The notes under the pieces were generated by a model, which saw only the letters and a list, made by a program, of their open reading frames with translations, had not been told where the DNA came from and did not search any database. Below are positions 36,989-45,755 of a DNA stretch of 64,000 nt, one piece after another (position 1 is the first letter of the stretch; each line of letters starts with the position of its first letter). The stretch covers positions 2,170,001 through 2,234,000 of the forward strand of contig NZ_QPER01000001.1 in NCBI RefSeq assembly GCF_009455635.1. Reading direction: 5' to 3'. This DNA comes from Paraburkholderia agricolaris (GTDB lineage: Bacteria > Pseudomonadota > Gammaproteobacteria > Burkholderiales > Burkholderiaceae). Both the position numbers and the translations under genes were made by a program.

Positions 36989-37327
36989 ATGGGCGGTTCA
37001 CACTCGTCGGTGGCGGGTCACAAGGTGCGCCCGGGCAGCACGGTGTATGCGGCGACCAAGGCCGCGGTGCGTATGCTGTCCGAGGGTTTGCGCCAGGAGG
37101 TCAAGCCATACAACATCCGAACCACGATTGTGTCGCCCGGCGCAATCGCTACTGAATTGCCCGGCAGCATCACCGAACCCGATGTCGCCAAAGGTATTCA
37201 GCAGTTCTACGAACAGTTCGCGATTCCCGCGGAGTCGTTCGCGCGTGTAGTGGTGTTTGCGATGAGCCAGCCGGACGACGTCGATATGAACGAAATCCTG
37301 TTCAGGCCGACGAGTCAGGAAGTGTGA
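36989..37327 (+). pseudogene. SDR oxidoreductase, C-terminal fragment
   Basis: The frame encodes the second half of an [28 protein letters not shown] with the catalytic YxxxK, then [13 protein letters not shown], and a normal C-terminus. The Rossmann TGxxxGxG half is missing and the sequence upstream (36901-36988) does not encode it in any frame. The first residues (MGGSH) look fused by chance. It is most likely a deletion remnant like the dehalogenase fragment near 1.5 kb. Confidence 0.75.
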
Positions 37328-37341
37328 ACTTCACCCGCCGG

Positions 37342-37740
37342 CTACGACTGCTCCACCAGTTCAAACGCCAGCTTCTGTGCCGCTTCCTTCGACTCGACAA
37401 TCTCCATGGCGACACCGAATGCTTTCGTCGCCAACACGGATTGCGCCTTCAGGGCAGTCCGTTTGATCGCATCCGGTTCGATGGCGACGACTGCCTTGCA
37501 AAGTGCGCCGAGCGCGAGTTTGTTGCGCTTGAGCCAGAGCCCTCGCGTCTTCCTGTCTTCGTGCGATTCGTCGGGCTGACCCTCTTCGAAAATGATCACG
37601 AACGGCGTTGCGCGTTCAAGCAGCGCATCCATTTCGCTTTCCCACTGCCCGGAGTACCCGGGCTTGATGGCGGAGCGGCGTGACCAGACGACCGGGAAGT
37701 TCTCAAGACTATGCACGCTGAAATTGTCGATGGATTCCAT
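37342..37740 (-). CDS. Conserved hypothetical protein
   Basis: This is a 132-residue soluble protein, with no signal or membrane segment. It contains FVVIIFEEGQPDESHEDRKTRG-like acidic stretches and a helical C-terminus. It starts 11 bp after the FAD monooxygenase stop codon on the same strand, so it is probably the second gene of that operon. The longer open frame upstream is shadow of the monooxygenase. No family recognised. Confidence 0.65.
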   Translation of the reverse strand: MESIDNFSVHSLENFPVVWSRRSAIKPGYSGQWESEMDALLERATPFVIIFEEGQPDESHEDRKTRGLWLKRNKLALGALCKAVVAIEPDAIKRTALKAQSVLATKAFGVAMEIVESKEAAQKLAFELVEQS

Positions 37741-37751
37741 GGTTTTCCCTC

Positions 37752-38957
37752 TCATGAATGATGTGTGGTGGCCACGCAGAACAGACTGCGTGCGCCGTCT
37801 TCGGAAGCATTGAGCGCGGTTTCCGCCCAGTCGCGCATGGCGGTTTCGTAACGGGAGACGGCCTCGTGCAGATCCGCGCAAGTCGAGACCGCCTCGGCGA
37901 GCGCGGCCGCGTCCCGTAGCGCGGTATTGGCGCCTAGGCCACCGGCAGGGCTCATCGCATGGATCGCGTCGCCGAGTAGCGTCACGGGACCGGAGGGCCA
38001 CGTTGCGAGCGGCGAGGTGGCGCTGCGTACAGGCAGCATGGCGAGCGTGTTGATATCGCCTTGTGCGAAGAGCGTACGAAGCCTGGGATGCCAATGAGAA
38101 ACAAGCGTTTCGATGAGCGTCGTTAAACGGGCCGGGTTCGGCAGATCGGCGGCGATGCCCATCCGCGCCCGAGGGCCGATGAACGCCCAGTAAAGATAAT
38201 CGTCGACCGGGCTCAGCTTGCAGGTGGGCGCAACCCGCCTCGCGATGGAAGGCAATTGTTCGGGAAACCGCATGGGGTCCAGAATCACCGCGAATCCATC
38301 GTCAAAGATCACGGATGTGTTCGCGCACAAGCTTGTGCCGATCTTCTCCCTGAGCTCCGGCGTGGCGACGGTCTTGCCATAGATGCAGAGTGCGCCAGTG
38401 TCGCCCGGCTCCGATGCTGGCGCGAGTTGCTGACGCACGCTCGAATTCACCCCGTCCGCACCGATCAGCAACGTCGACACCGCCCGCGTGCCGTCCTCGA
38501 AGCGGATGCGTACGGCGTCGTCGCCGTCGACCTCGAACTGCTGCAACGACTTGCCGAAATGAACGCGATCCTCGATACCGCTGAGCAGGATCTCTCGCAA
38601 GGTTTGCCGGTTTGCGCTGAGGTCGGGCGACGTGGGCTGCGGATCGCTGTCAACGCCCGAGGTCCGCCAACTTCTGGCAGGGCGTCCCGGAGTAGGTTCG
38701 AGATCGCCATTCAGAAACTGAACGTTTCCAGCGGCGCCGCAAGTTTGCAGGAACAGCGCGTACAGGTCCTCAGGGAGGCATTGCGATAGCGCCTGCTGTC
38801 CGTGAGCGTCGATCCTGATCCGATAACCCTGAGTGCGGCTTTCCGCAGCCGGATCCCGTTCATAAACATCGAAGGGCACGCCGGCCTTTCTTAGACCTTG
38901 TGCCAGACACAAGCCGCCAAGACCCGCACCGACGATCGAAACATGCCGCATCTGCAT
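37752..38957 (-). CDS. FAD-dependent monooxygenase (PHBH fold)
   Basis: The 401-residue protein has the FAD dinucleotide fold VSIVGAGLGGLCLAQGL at residue 6, the DG motif LLIGADGVNSSVR, and the GD motif LLGDAIHAMSPAGGLGANTALRDA. It resembles TetX/salicylate-type aromatic hydroxylases. GGGAG precedes ATG 38957. It is divergent from an AraC-type gene. It probably hydroxylates an aromatic or polyketide-like substrate. Confidence 0.9.
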   Translation of the reverse strand: MQMRHVSIVGAGLGGLCLAQGLRKAGVPFDVYERDPAAESRTQGYRIRIDAHGQQALSQCLPEDLYALFLQTCGAAGNVQFLNGDLEPTPGRPARSWRTSGVDSDPQPTSPDLSANRQTLREILLSGIEDRVHFGKSLQQFEVDGDDAVRIRFEDGTRAVSTLLIGADGVNSSVRQQLAPASEPGDTGALCIYGKTVATPELREKIGTSLCANTSVIFDDGFAVILDPMRFPEQLPSIARRVAPTCKLSPVDDYLYWAFIGPRARMGIAADLPNPARLTTLIETLVSHWHPRLRTLFAQGDINTLAMLPVRSATSPLATWPSGPVTLLGDAIHAMSPAGGLGANTALRDAAALAEAVSTCADLHEAVSRYETAMRDWAETALNASEDGARSLFCVATTHHS

Positions 38958-39067
38958 CTATGCTCCCGGAATCCAGTCGGAGCGGTCATTCCGCTCCTGA
39001 GATGCAACAAGGTTACCGGTCAAGCCGATTGGCATGATAATGACGGTCGGACGATAAATAATGAAAT

Positions 39068-39892
39068 ATGGCCATTTTTAACAAGGGTATCGATCCCATT
39101 CCGGATCTGAGCGAACGCGCGGATGGCCCGGCGCTTTTTGCCTTTTGGGGCGCCGATGAGCCTGGAAACGAATTCCGGCTTGGAACGCGGGAGTACAAGT
39201 GGCACAGCCACGTGCGCGGGCAACTCTTTTACATCGAGAGCGGCCTGGTCCGCCTTCGCACCGCGCGAGGATCGTGGCTATTGCCGCCGCATCGTGCCGG
39301 GTGGCTTCCGCATGGCGTCGATCACGAGGCTAGTGTGAGCGGTGCGCTGAGCGGTTGGGGCGTGATGATCAGACCGGACGTGACCGCGGGTCTGCCGGAG
39401 CAGCCATGCGTCGTCGGGGTGAGCGAGATGTTGCGCGCCCTTGTGCGCCGGGCGGCAAGCTGGAGCAGCGCGGAGCAACTTCAGCCGGAGCAGGAACGGG
39501 TGGTCGCGGTGCTGCTCGATGAGATCCGTCTGGCGCCGCGCGAAGCGCTTCATTTGCCTATGCCGACGGAGCGCCGGCTTCTGGCGATAACGAACCTTCT
39601 GCTCGAATGCCCGCAGGATGAAAGGACGTTCGACGAACTCGCGATGTGGGCCGGTCTGTCGGCACGGACTGCGCGTAGACACTTTGTGGCGCAGACCGGC
39701 ATGAGTTTCGCGCAATGGCGCCAGCAGAGCCGCCTCACGCTCGCGCTTGAAATGCTGGCAAACGGAGATGCCGTTGCGCACGTTGCCGATGCACTCGGCT
39801 ACGCAACCCCGAGCAATTTCATCGCGATGTTCCGCAAGGCGTTTGGCGAATCGCCCGGCCGCTATTTCTCGAACCGCAGCAGTGTGGGTTAG
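39068..39892 (+). CDS. AraC-family transcriptional regulator
   Basis: The 274-residue protein has an N-terminal cupin-like sensor with WHSHVRGQLFYIESG and PPHRAGWLPHGVDHE, and a C-terminal double HTH (FDELAMWAGLSARTARRHFVAQTGMSFAQWRQQSRL, then VAHVADALGYATPSNFIAMFRKAFGESPGRYF). It is divergent from the FAD monooxygenase operon, its likely target. Confidence 0.9.
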   Translation: MAIFNKGIDPIPDLSERADGPALFAFWGADEPGNEFRLGTREYKWHSHVRGQLFYIESGLVRLRTARGSWLLPPHRAGWLPHGVDHEASVSGALSGWGVMIRPDVTAGLPEQPCVVGVSEMLRALVRRAASWSSAEQLQPEQERVVAVLLDEIRLAPREALHLPMPTERRLLAITNLLLECPQDERTFDELAMWAGLSARTARRHFVAQTGMSFAQWRQQSRLTLALEMLANGDAVAHVADALGYATPSNFIAMFRKAFGESPGRYFSNRSSVG

Positions 39893-40138
39893 GGCGGTGG
39901 ACAGCGTAGGGTTTTTCCAGCCAGGCGAGGCGATGAATACAGCGGATAGCCGGCCAGCGCCGCGGCGCTACTCGTGAGTCCATTAACCGATGCGCTGGTA
40001 GTGGCGGCACAAACCATGGCCTATCATCATTGCAATGGGGCCGTACAGCGCTGTTACGCGACATGTCCATGCGGATCGTGACACGTCCGGCACGCAGCGG
40101 CAGATCATGCCTCCTTCGGAAACCAACCGGAGCACCTC

Positions 40139-40513
40139 ATGAAAGGCAGTCAATTGACGATGTTCGCAGCCAATCAAAGCCACCGCAAAAGTCGCATGAC
40201 CGTTGTCGACTGGATTCTGGAGATGACAAGAACAGCCGGTATTGAGGGCGCGACGGTGATCGAAGTGAGCGAAAGCATCGATGTGCGTGGCAAGTACCAC
40301 GCGGCGCGCTTTTTTGAATTGGTCGACGAGCCCGTCGTGGTCACGGTGGCTGCGGAGGATGCACGCATCGATGCGCTGCTCGATACCCTCCGGCACGGCG
40401 GTGTTCAACTCTTCTATACGCGCTGTCCTATCGAGTACGAAGTGCTTGGCGCAGGCGCAAGTGCGGGAACGGGTAGAGGGGAGCACGACGCCGGGCACGC
40501 AGGCGGCGATTGA
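40139..40513 (+). CDS. DUF190 family protein (first of a pair)
   Basis: The 124-residue protein begins MKGSQLTMFAANQSHRKSR, then has a DWILEMTRTAGIEGATVIE stretch and a KYHAARFFELVDEPVVVTVAAEDARIDALLD stretch. This is the PII-like DUF190 fold. It ends in a Gly/Ala-rich tail. DUF190 genes often accompany fluoride channel crcB or ion transport genes, but none is adjacent here. A homolog follows 154 bp downstream. Confidence 0.83.
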   Translation: MKGSQLTMFAANQSHRKSRMTVVDWILEMTRTAGIEGATVIEVSESIDVRGKYHAARFFELVDEPVVVTVAAEDARIDALLDTLRHGGVQLFYTRCPIEYEVLGAGASAGTGRGEHDAGHAGGD

Positions 40514-40667
40514 AGCGATGCTGCGCGGCACAATCGCGCGTGGTTACTGGCGTGAACTAGAATAAATCAAGCGGTGGATGCCCGGGCCTGCCCCGGTCGG
40601 GCAAGGTGGCGGGCGGTCCGTGCACAACCTGGCGCCGCAATGACCCGTTGGGCGGCGGAGATACGCG

Positions 40668-41036
40668 ATGAACGGCTATCAACTGACGTTCTATACAGAG
40701 CAGAACAGGCGGCACGGTCATCAGACTATATGCGAATGGCTGCTGCACGAGGTTCGCAAACTCGGTATCAATGGCGCAACCGTGATCAATTGCGCCGAAG
40801 GTATTGGCCACGCAGGTTCGCATCATGCGGCGCACATGCTCAGGCTCGACGATCAGCCGGTGCAGATCATTCTGGCCGTGACTGAAGAGGAGGCCGGGCA
40901 GCTTCTGGATATCGTACGCGCCGAAAACGTACACGTTTTCTACGTACGCTTTCCGATCGAGTTCGGTGTGATCGGCGACGACGTCCCGCACAAAGCGGCG
41001 AAGCATTTTTCCGTGTTCAAACGCTCGCAGGAATAG
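40668..41036 (+). CDS. DUF190 family protein (second of a pair)
   Basis: The 122-residue paralog of the previous gene shows MNGYQLTFYTEQNRRHGH, then CEWLLHEVRKLGINGATVINCAEGIG, and SHHAAHMLRLDDQPVQIILAV. The pair diverged well before duplication-level identity, so it is an old tandem. The stop codon lies 4 bp before an 11-copy 9-bp minisatellite, and the last codons contain an inverted partial match to that repeat. Confidence 0.83.
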   Translation: MNGYQLTFYTEQNRRHGHQTICEWLLHEVRKLGINGATVINCAEGIGHAGSHHAAHMLRLDDQPVQIILAVTEEEAGQLLDIVRAENVHVFYVRFPIEFGVIGDDVPHKAAKHFSVFKRSQE

Positions 41037-41040
41037 GCGG

Positions 41041-41139
41041 AAAACACGGAAAACACGGAAAACACGGAAAACACGGAAAACACGGAAAACACGGAAAACA
41101 CGGAAAACACGGAAAACACGGAAAACACGGAAAACACGG
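41041..41139. repeat. Minisatellite, 11 perfect copies of AAAACACGG
   Basis: A perfect 9-bp period runs without a mismatch for 99 bp, directly after the second DUF190 stop codon and in the 3' region of the convergent copC transcript. The lack of decay suggests recent expansion by slippage. It has no spacers, so it is not a CRISPR. Confidence 0.97.
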
Positions 41140-41150
41140 ACCTTGTGTCA

Positions 41151-41238
41151 GGGGCTGCCTCGCGGTCAGCCCCATCGCAATCGCGCACCGGATGTCCTGC
41201 GTGGCGGCGACTGCGATCCGCGCGACGACGCGCGGATC
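41151..41238 (-). terminator. Hairpins downstream of copC
   Basis: GATCCGCGC-N6-GCGCGGATC (41215-41238) lies 6 bp after the copC stop codon and GGGGCTG-N9-CAGCCCC (41151-41173) further on. Neither has a T-tract. Confidence 0.4.
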
Positions 41239-41243
41239 TACCG

Positions 41244-41621
41244 TTATTTCACCGTGAAGGTGTAGTGCCCCTGGGTACGGTGCCCGTCTTCCGCGACCGC
41301 CACCCATGCGACCGAATAATCGCCTGGCGTCAGCGCGCTCAGCGCTACCGACATGTGCTTCCTGTTGGACGAATCGACCACGGATTTGCCGCTCGTCACC
41401 GGTTTGCCCTGTGCATCGGTCACGGTAATCGAGCTGAATGCCGGTTCCAGACCATCGTCGAAGTCGATCGCCACGTCCTTCTGGGCGGTGGTCACCGTGG
41501 CCCCGGCGGATGGCGCCTGATGGGTCGGATACGCGTGAGCATGCGCCAGTTGCGCGACAGTCAACGTGAACGCGGCAACCAGGCCACGTGCTGTGAATGA
41601 GTTCAGGAGAGAGGTTTTCAT
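41244..41621 (-). CDS. copC: Periplasmic copper-binding protein CopC
   Basis: The 125-residue precursor has a signal peptide ending at AHA near residue 28, leaving an N-terminal His motif (HAYPTH). The C-terminal EDGHRTQGHYTFTVK holds the other copper-binding His residues of CopC/YobA. Its ATG directly abuts the stop codon of the upstream outer-membrane gene, so the two are coupled. CopC delivers or buffers periplasmic copper. CopD is absent. Confidence 0.9.
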   Translation of the reverse strand: MKTSLLNSFTARGLVAAFTLTVAQLAHAHAYPTHQAPSAGATVTTAQKDVAIDFDDGLEPAFSSITVTDAQGKPVTSGKSVVDSSNRKHMSVALSALTPGDYSVAWVAVAEDGHRTQGHYTFTVK

Positions 41622-42548
41622 TTAATTGAAGAGCGGCTTGCCAAGAGAGTTGGGGAAGATGTCGTCGAAATACAGATGGGCGTCGAATAGCACTCCCACG
41701 TGATTGCCGCTCAGGTGGTTGACCGGAATTTGCGCTTCGACACCGAACTGTCCGTAACGGTTGAGCCAGAGAACGCCCGGGTTGACGGTGCCGGTGGTTT
41801 GACCGGCGCATGCGCCGGCCGTGCAGGTGCTCATCGGCGCTTCCACGACCAGCACCAGGTTGCTGAACGGTTGCGGGATGCCCAGGTCCTTCACCTGGGA
41901 TTGCAGGTAGGGAAGGCTGTACTGCAACGTCAAACCCCAGCCGAGCGAGTTCGGACCATTGTCGGACGATGTAGTCGTCAGGTTCGGCCCGATCTGCCCC
42001 GTCACGGCAAAGGGACGCAGGTAGCCAAGTGAGGCCGGCAGGTCGCCAAAGCCCTTGCCGAAATAGAAATTTGGCGTTAGCGTGGAATAGGCATTCGCGA
42101 TCGATTTTGCGCCAGTGCCGCCGATCTCCGCGAGCAGTCCTATCGACGCCATGAATTCGTGATGCGCATTGGCGTAGATCATGTACTTCGCGCCGACGGT
42201 GAGGTTGTCCCAGCCCTTGGCCGAGCCGCCGTTCGGTGCGTTCTGCGTGACGTAGTTGCTGGCAATGCTGAACGCGAGATTATTTGTGATCAGCTTGTCC
42301 CACTCGTAGGAGACGGTGTTGACGTTCATGTTGTCACCGTTGTCGTCCTGCGTCTTGACATGGCCGAACTGAGTGTCGAATTCATCGCCGACGCCAGGGT
42401 CGTCGACCGTCAAGGTGGCGGGAAACACCCGATCGCCGACGACCGCGTGGGCCGAAGCAGCCGGCGAACCGGCAAGGCAGGCGGCGCCGGCCGCCGCCAT
42501 CAGCGCGGCGCGCGCGGGCGCCGCGTGCCGCTTGAAAAGCTTGCGCAT
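41622..42548 (-). CDS. Putative outer-membrane beta-barrel protein
   Basis: The 308-residue precursor has a signal peptide ending near residue 35 (ASAHA), then alternating hydrophobic strands and loops such as GWDNLTVGAKYMIYANAHHEFM and a C-terminal KPLFN. It resembles putative transporter or porin-like proteins that accompany copper genes in beta-proteobacteria. ATG 42548 has AAGGA upstream. It lies between DUF2946 and copC, so a role in copper uptake or export is suggested by context only. Confidence 0.72.
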   Translation of the reverse strand: MRKLFKRHAAPARAALMAAAGAACLAGSPAASAHAVVGDRVFPATLTVDDPGVGDEFDTQFGHVKTQDDNGDNMNVNTVSYEWDKLITNNLAFSIASNYVTQNAPNGGSAKGWDNLTVGAKYMIYANAHHEFMASIGLLAEIGGTGAKSIANAYSTLTPNFYFGKGFGDLPASLGYLRPFAVTGQIGPNLTTTSSDNGPNSLGWGLTLQYSLPYLQSQVKDLGIPQPFSNLVLVVEAPMSTCTAGACAGQTTGTVNPGVLWLNRYGQFGVEAQIPVNHLSGNHVGVLFDAHLYFDDIFPNSLGKPLFN

Positions 42549-42651
42549 GATTGAGTCCTTCTCCAATTGTCTTGATACCGCGCCGCGCGTGCGTGCGGCG
42601 ACACCCCACGACTGCTTGCGCAGCGCGGATTCTGTTCAGGTACAGATCGAC

Positions 42652-43032
42652 TCAGGAAAGGACAGGCGGCGCACGCGGCTGGGCCGCGGTGTAGAAGAGG
42701 GGGACGTGGAGCGCGTTGCGCGTGGCGGCAACCGGCGCACGCGCGACCAATTGCATGGCGGCAAACACCGCCGGCGTGCCCGGCAATACCGGTACGTGAG
42801 CAAGCATGCCGCAGTACGCGCACGCTTGCCAATGAAATGCTGAGGAGTGCGACGACTTGCTGTCATGCGCGAGCGGTGTGGTGTCCGGCTCGGCGGTGCA
42901 GTAGCTCGAGAGGGCTTCGCCCAGCCGGTTATGTGCCGCGAGCGCCTGCGAAACCGTTGGCGCAAGCGTGCTCATCAGGATCGCAAGCAATCCGAGCAGG
43001 TTGCCAATCTTCAGGAGGCGCGAGCGAAACAT
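42652..43032 (-). CDS. DUF2946 family protein
   Basis: The 126-residue protein has a signal or anchor helix (LLGLLAILMSTLAPTVSQAL) and the typical CAYCGMLAHVPVLP motif of DUF2946, preceded by a His-rich segment. Members cluster with copper and TonB genes. It is first in the series DUF2946, outer-membrane protein, copC, with a 103-bp gap to the second gene. The Cys/His content suggests metal binding. Confidence 0.85.
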   Translation of the reverse strand: MFRSRLLKIGNLLGLLAILMSTLAPTVSQALAAHNRLGEALSSYCTAEPDTTPLAHDSKSSHSSAFHWQACAYCGMLAHVPVLPGTPAVFAAMQLVARAPVAATRNALHVPLFYTAAQPRAPPVLS

Positions 43033-43236
43033 GCTGAGGACGGAGCACGCAGACAGGTAAGAGCGAGGCGCTGATTATGCCACGCGGCTATTCAGCCAAA
43101 GATACAAGGTTTCACATGTCCAATGTAGCGCTATTACTAATTTTAATGTGGGGTTACAACCGGCTTACGAGTGTGTGAGGTCACGCGTTCAATGCGGTCA
43201 GTCCGCTCGAATCCAGAGGCGGACTGACGCGTGCCG

Positions 43237-44292
43237 TTAGCGGCTTACTTCCAGTTCGTCGAAACGCTTTGCCCGATAGATCAGGACTGATGTAACCCAG
43301 CTGAGAACGAAGATGCCGATGATGATGTAGCCGAGGGTTCCGAAATTATCATTGAGCGTGCCGATGGCATCCCACACCGGACCTTGCAGCTTCAACTGGT
43401 CGGCGATCAGCCCCAGCGCTTCGATACCGCCGATCACAACCGCCACGATGACCGACACCAGCGTGATGGTCATGTTGTAGTAGATTTTGCGGATCGGTTT
43501 CAGGTAGGCCCAGCCGTAGGCGCCTAACATCAGGTGTCCGTCAAGCGTATCGATCAGCGACATGCCGGCGCTGAACAGGACGGGAAACACCATGATCGCC
43601 CACGGAGAGAGACCCCTGGACGCCTGGGTTGCGGCGATCCCGAGCAATCCGATTTCGGTTGCCGTATCGAATCCCAGGCCAAACAGGAAGCCCAGCGGGT
43701 ACATGTGCCAGCTGCGCGTAATCAGGCGGAACAGCGGGCGAAAGAGCCGGGACAAAAACCCGCGATCCGCCAGCAGCATGTCGAAATCGTCTTCGACATA
43801 TTTGCCGCCGCTTCTGACGTGACGCCACGCGCTATAGATCGACTTGAGAATGATCAGATTCATGAGCGCGATCGCGAACAGAAACAGCGCCGACACCAGG
43901 GTTCCGACGATTCCGCCAATTTCCTTGTAGTGATCGAAACGCGTTTGCATGGCGGACGCAGTAATCGCAACGGCGACGGACGCGAGCACGACAACCGTTG
44001 AATGGCCAAGCGAAAAGAAGAAGCCCACTGCCACAGGCCGCTTCTTTTCCTGCATCAATTTGCGCGTGACATTGTCGATTGCGGCGATGTGATCGGCGTC
44101 GACGGCATGACGCAATCCGAAACCATAGGCCAGCAGCGCGGTTCCGAGCAGCAGCGGATGGTTGCGGAATGCCACGACGGCCCAGATCCACGCGAGCACG
44201 TTGATCGCGATTAACAGGCTGTAGATACCGAAGAGCTTGCTTCGCACCTCCGTACTCGAGTCACTGAAAACTTTTGCAAACTGAGAAATCAT
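43237..44292 (-). CDS. NiCoT family nickel/cobalt permease, cobalamin-controlled
   Basis: The 351-residue, eight-helix permease carries the signature HX4DH as His62-Ala-Val-Asp-Ala-Asp67-His68 (RHAVDADHIAAIDN), with GFFFSLGHS and LGFDTATEIGLL further on, all conserved in HoxN/NixA. Its gene is preceded by a cobalamin riboswitch, so the physiological substrate is probably Co2+ for B12 synthesis. AAGGA precedes ATG 44292. Confidence 0.95.
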   Translation of the reverse strand: MISQFAKVFSDSSTEVRSKLFGIYSLLIAINVLAWIWAVVAFRNHPLLLGTALLAYGFGLRHAVDADHIAAIDNVTRKLMQEKKRPVAVGFFFSLGHSTVVVLASVAVAITASAMQTRFDHYKEIGGIVGTLVSALFLFAIALMNLIILKSIYSAWRHVRSGGKYVEDDFDMLLADRGFLSRLFRPLFRLITRSWHMYPLGFLFGLGFDTATEIGLLGIAATQASRGLSPWAIMVFPVLFSAGMSLIDTLDGHLMLGAYGWAYLKPIRKIYYNMTITLVSVIVAVVIGGIEALGLIADQLKLQGPVWDAIGTLNDNFGTLGYIIIGIFVLSWVTSVLIYRAKRFDELEVSR

Positions 44293-44334
44293 CGGTTAGG
44301 TCCTTGGGAGGAGCGCGTCCCATTTGAGGTAGAA

Positions 44335-44456
44335 GCAGGGCGACAAGAGGTCTGACTCCCGGTTCGGCAATCGTGAAACTGCCCAACCGGATACAGCGGC
44401 GCGACCGTGCCGGATTCTCACCGGCTTCACTTTCCGTCCTGACAAGGTGATGCCTG
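44335..44456 (-). promoter_or_regulatory. Cobalamin riboswitch (AdoCbl/B12 element)
   Basis: On the minus strand the element contains GAAGCCGGTGAGAATCCGGC followed by the B12 box CGCGCCGCTGTAT and a GAGTCAGACCTC arm, the conserved core of the RF00174 family. It sits in the leader of the NiCoT gene. The segment between the aptamer and the start codon can fold as TGGGA-N8-TCCCA just before the AAGGA ribosome site, suggesting translational control. Confidence 0.95.
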
Positions 44457-44459
44457 ACG

Positions 44460-44489
44460 CTTATACAATGCGCGCGCGTCGAGCGGCAA
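44460..44489 (-). promoter_or_regulatory. Promoter for riboswitch-NiCoT transcript
   Basis: Minus-strand -35 TTGCCG (44484-44489), 18-bp spacer, -10 TATAAG (44460-44465). The start would fall near 44453, at the riboswitch 5' edge. Confidence 0.6.
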
Positions 44490-44809
44490 GTATGGTTTGT
44501 GTCGTAATCGATATTCGTGCATCCCGCATCCGCTTTTGTCTGAGAGTTTGAGAAACATGCACAAGAGTCATGCCACCTTCGATCCAAACAGCCGGAGAAT
44601 GCCGTTGCCATGGGGATTTCAGCCGATCCTGCAAACGATCCCATGTGCTGCCGGCATGCACCTGTCTGGCGCAACATGCGCAACGGCTGGGCCTGGGCGT
44701 CATGGCGGTGCATGCGGATGCAGAATCGTTTACGCCGGGGCGCTTATCCGGCATCCGCAAGACGGTTCGCCGCGAGGCAAACGCACAAGGGCGGGCAGCA
44801 CCTCGGTCT
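44490..44809. other. Region without a supported gene
   Basis: Short open frames exist on both strands, but none has a ribosome site plus a recognisable protein. One plus-strand frame (about 44680-44800) has protein-like composition with a GLGVMAVHADAESF segment that changes frame at both ends; it may be a decayed gene. Confidence 0.4.
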
Positions 44810-45718
44810 TCATTGCCCGGTAGCCGTTCTGACGAACTCGGCCAGGTCGCGATTGAAACGATCGGGTTCCTCAATAAACGGCGCGTGGCCTGATTCAGCG
44901 TACACCTTGCTGACGATGCGAGGATTGAGCGCGGTGGCGCGGGCAAGCGTCGCGTGGGTATCGACCAGCGAATCCTTGCCGCCGTAGAGGAAGAGCAATG
45001 GCACATGCGCGTTGCCGAGACCCTCAGCGGCGAACACCGTCATCGTAGGGACTTCTCTTTGCATGTCCCAGGACGCCATCGCGGCGTTGGCGAGCAGCCG
45101 GGCGAATGTGTCGGCATCTGGCCGCCGGTTGAAGCAAAGTCCGACAAAGCTGCGCTCGCCGTCGAGATGCGTCTTTAGATCCGGGGCGTTCATGTCCCGG
45201 TAGACCTCGGGGTGCGCCACGAGCTGGCCGGGCGTCAGTTCGACCACACCATCCACGTACACGGCGCCGGCGATGGCGCGATCGCCATAGGCTGCGAGGT
45301 AGTTGGATATCACCACGCCACCAAGCGACCATCCGACCACGACGGGTTTCTTCGCGTGCGAGCCATTGATCACCGCCGCGAGGTCGTCGCCCCAGCGGCG
45401 GCCGTCGTGATACGGCACTGCGCCGGTTGGCTTGTCCGACAGACCGTGGCCGCGCAGATCGTACGTAATGATCCGGTACTGGCGCAATGCGGGGCTTTGC
45501 ACCTGCGGGTCCCAGTTCAGACGACTGCCGAGCAGACCGTGGATCAGAATGACCGGCGGGCCGTTGGGGTTGCCGGTTTCCTGAACCGCCAGCCTGACCC
45601 CGTCCTTCGATGCAACCATGTAGTTCGTCGAACCGGCGGCCGCCGCGGGTACGAACGAGAGGAGGGTGCTCGCCGCGACTGCGGCAATCAACACGTTACT
45701 GAAAATTCGGGCGCGCAT
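44810..45718 (-). CDS. Secreted alpha/beta hydrolase
   Basis: The 302-residue protein has a signal peptide ending near residue 28 (AAAAG). The fold shows HGLLGSRLNWD, nucleophile Ser in GWSLGGVVIS, acid Asp in GGKDSLVD and His in SGHAPFIEE. GAGGAAT precedes ATG 45718. It is divergent from a MerR-type gene with a dyad in the promoter region. A periplasmic esterase or lactonase-like enzyme; substrate unknown. Confidence 0.9.
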   Translation of the reverse strand: MRARIFSNVLIAAVAASTLLSFVPAAAAGSTNYMVASKDGVRLAVQETGNPNGPPVILIHGLLGSRLNWDPQVQSPALRQYRIITYDLRGHGLSDKPTGAVPYHDGRRWGDDLAAVINGSHAKKPVVVGWSLGGVVISNYLAAYGDRAIAGAVYVDGVVELTPGQLVAHPEVYRDMNAPDLKTHLDGERSFVGLCFNRRPDADTFARLLANAAMASWDMQREVPTMTVFAAEGLGNAHVPLLFLYGGKDSLVDTHATLARATALNPRIVSKVYAESGHAPFIEEPDRFNRDLAEFVRTATGQ

Positions 45719-45755
45719 GGCATATTCCTCATGATGAACAGTTCAGCCAGTCTCA

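Noticed and set aside
37342..38094. 250-residue extension of the hypothetical gene upstream of ATG 37740
   Set aside because: The extension reads antiphase through the monooxygenase gene and is Arg-rich shadow sequence.
41041..41139. CRISPR array
   Set aside because: The 9-bp units are contiguous with no spacers and no cas gene nearby; it is a minisatellite.
44497..44893. Small plus-strand gene between the riboswitch and the hydrolase
   Set aside because: Frames change within the region, no ribosome site is evident, and no family was recognised; the composition is only suggestive of decay.
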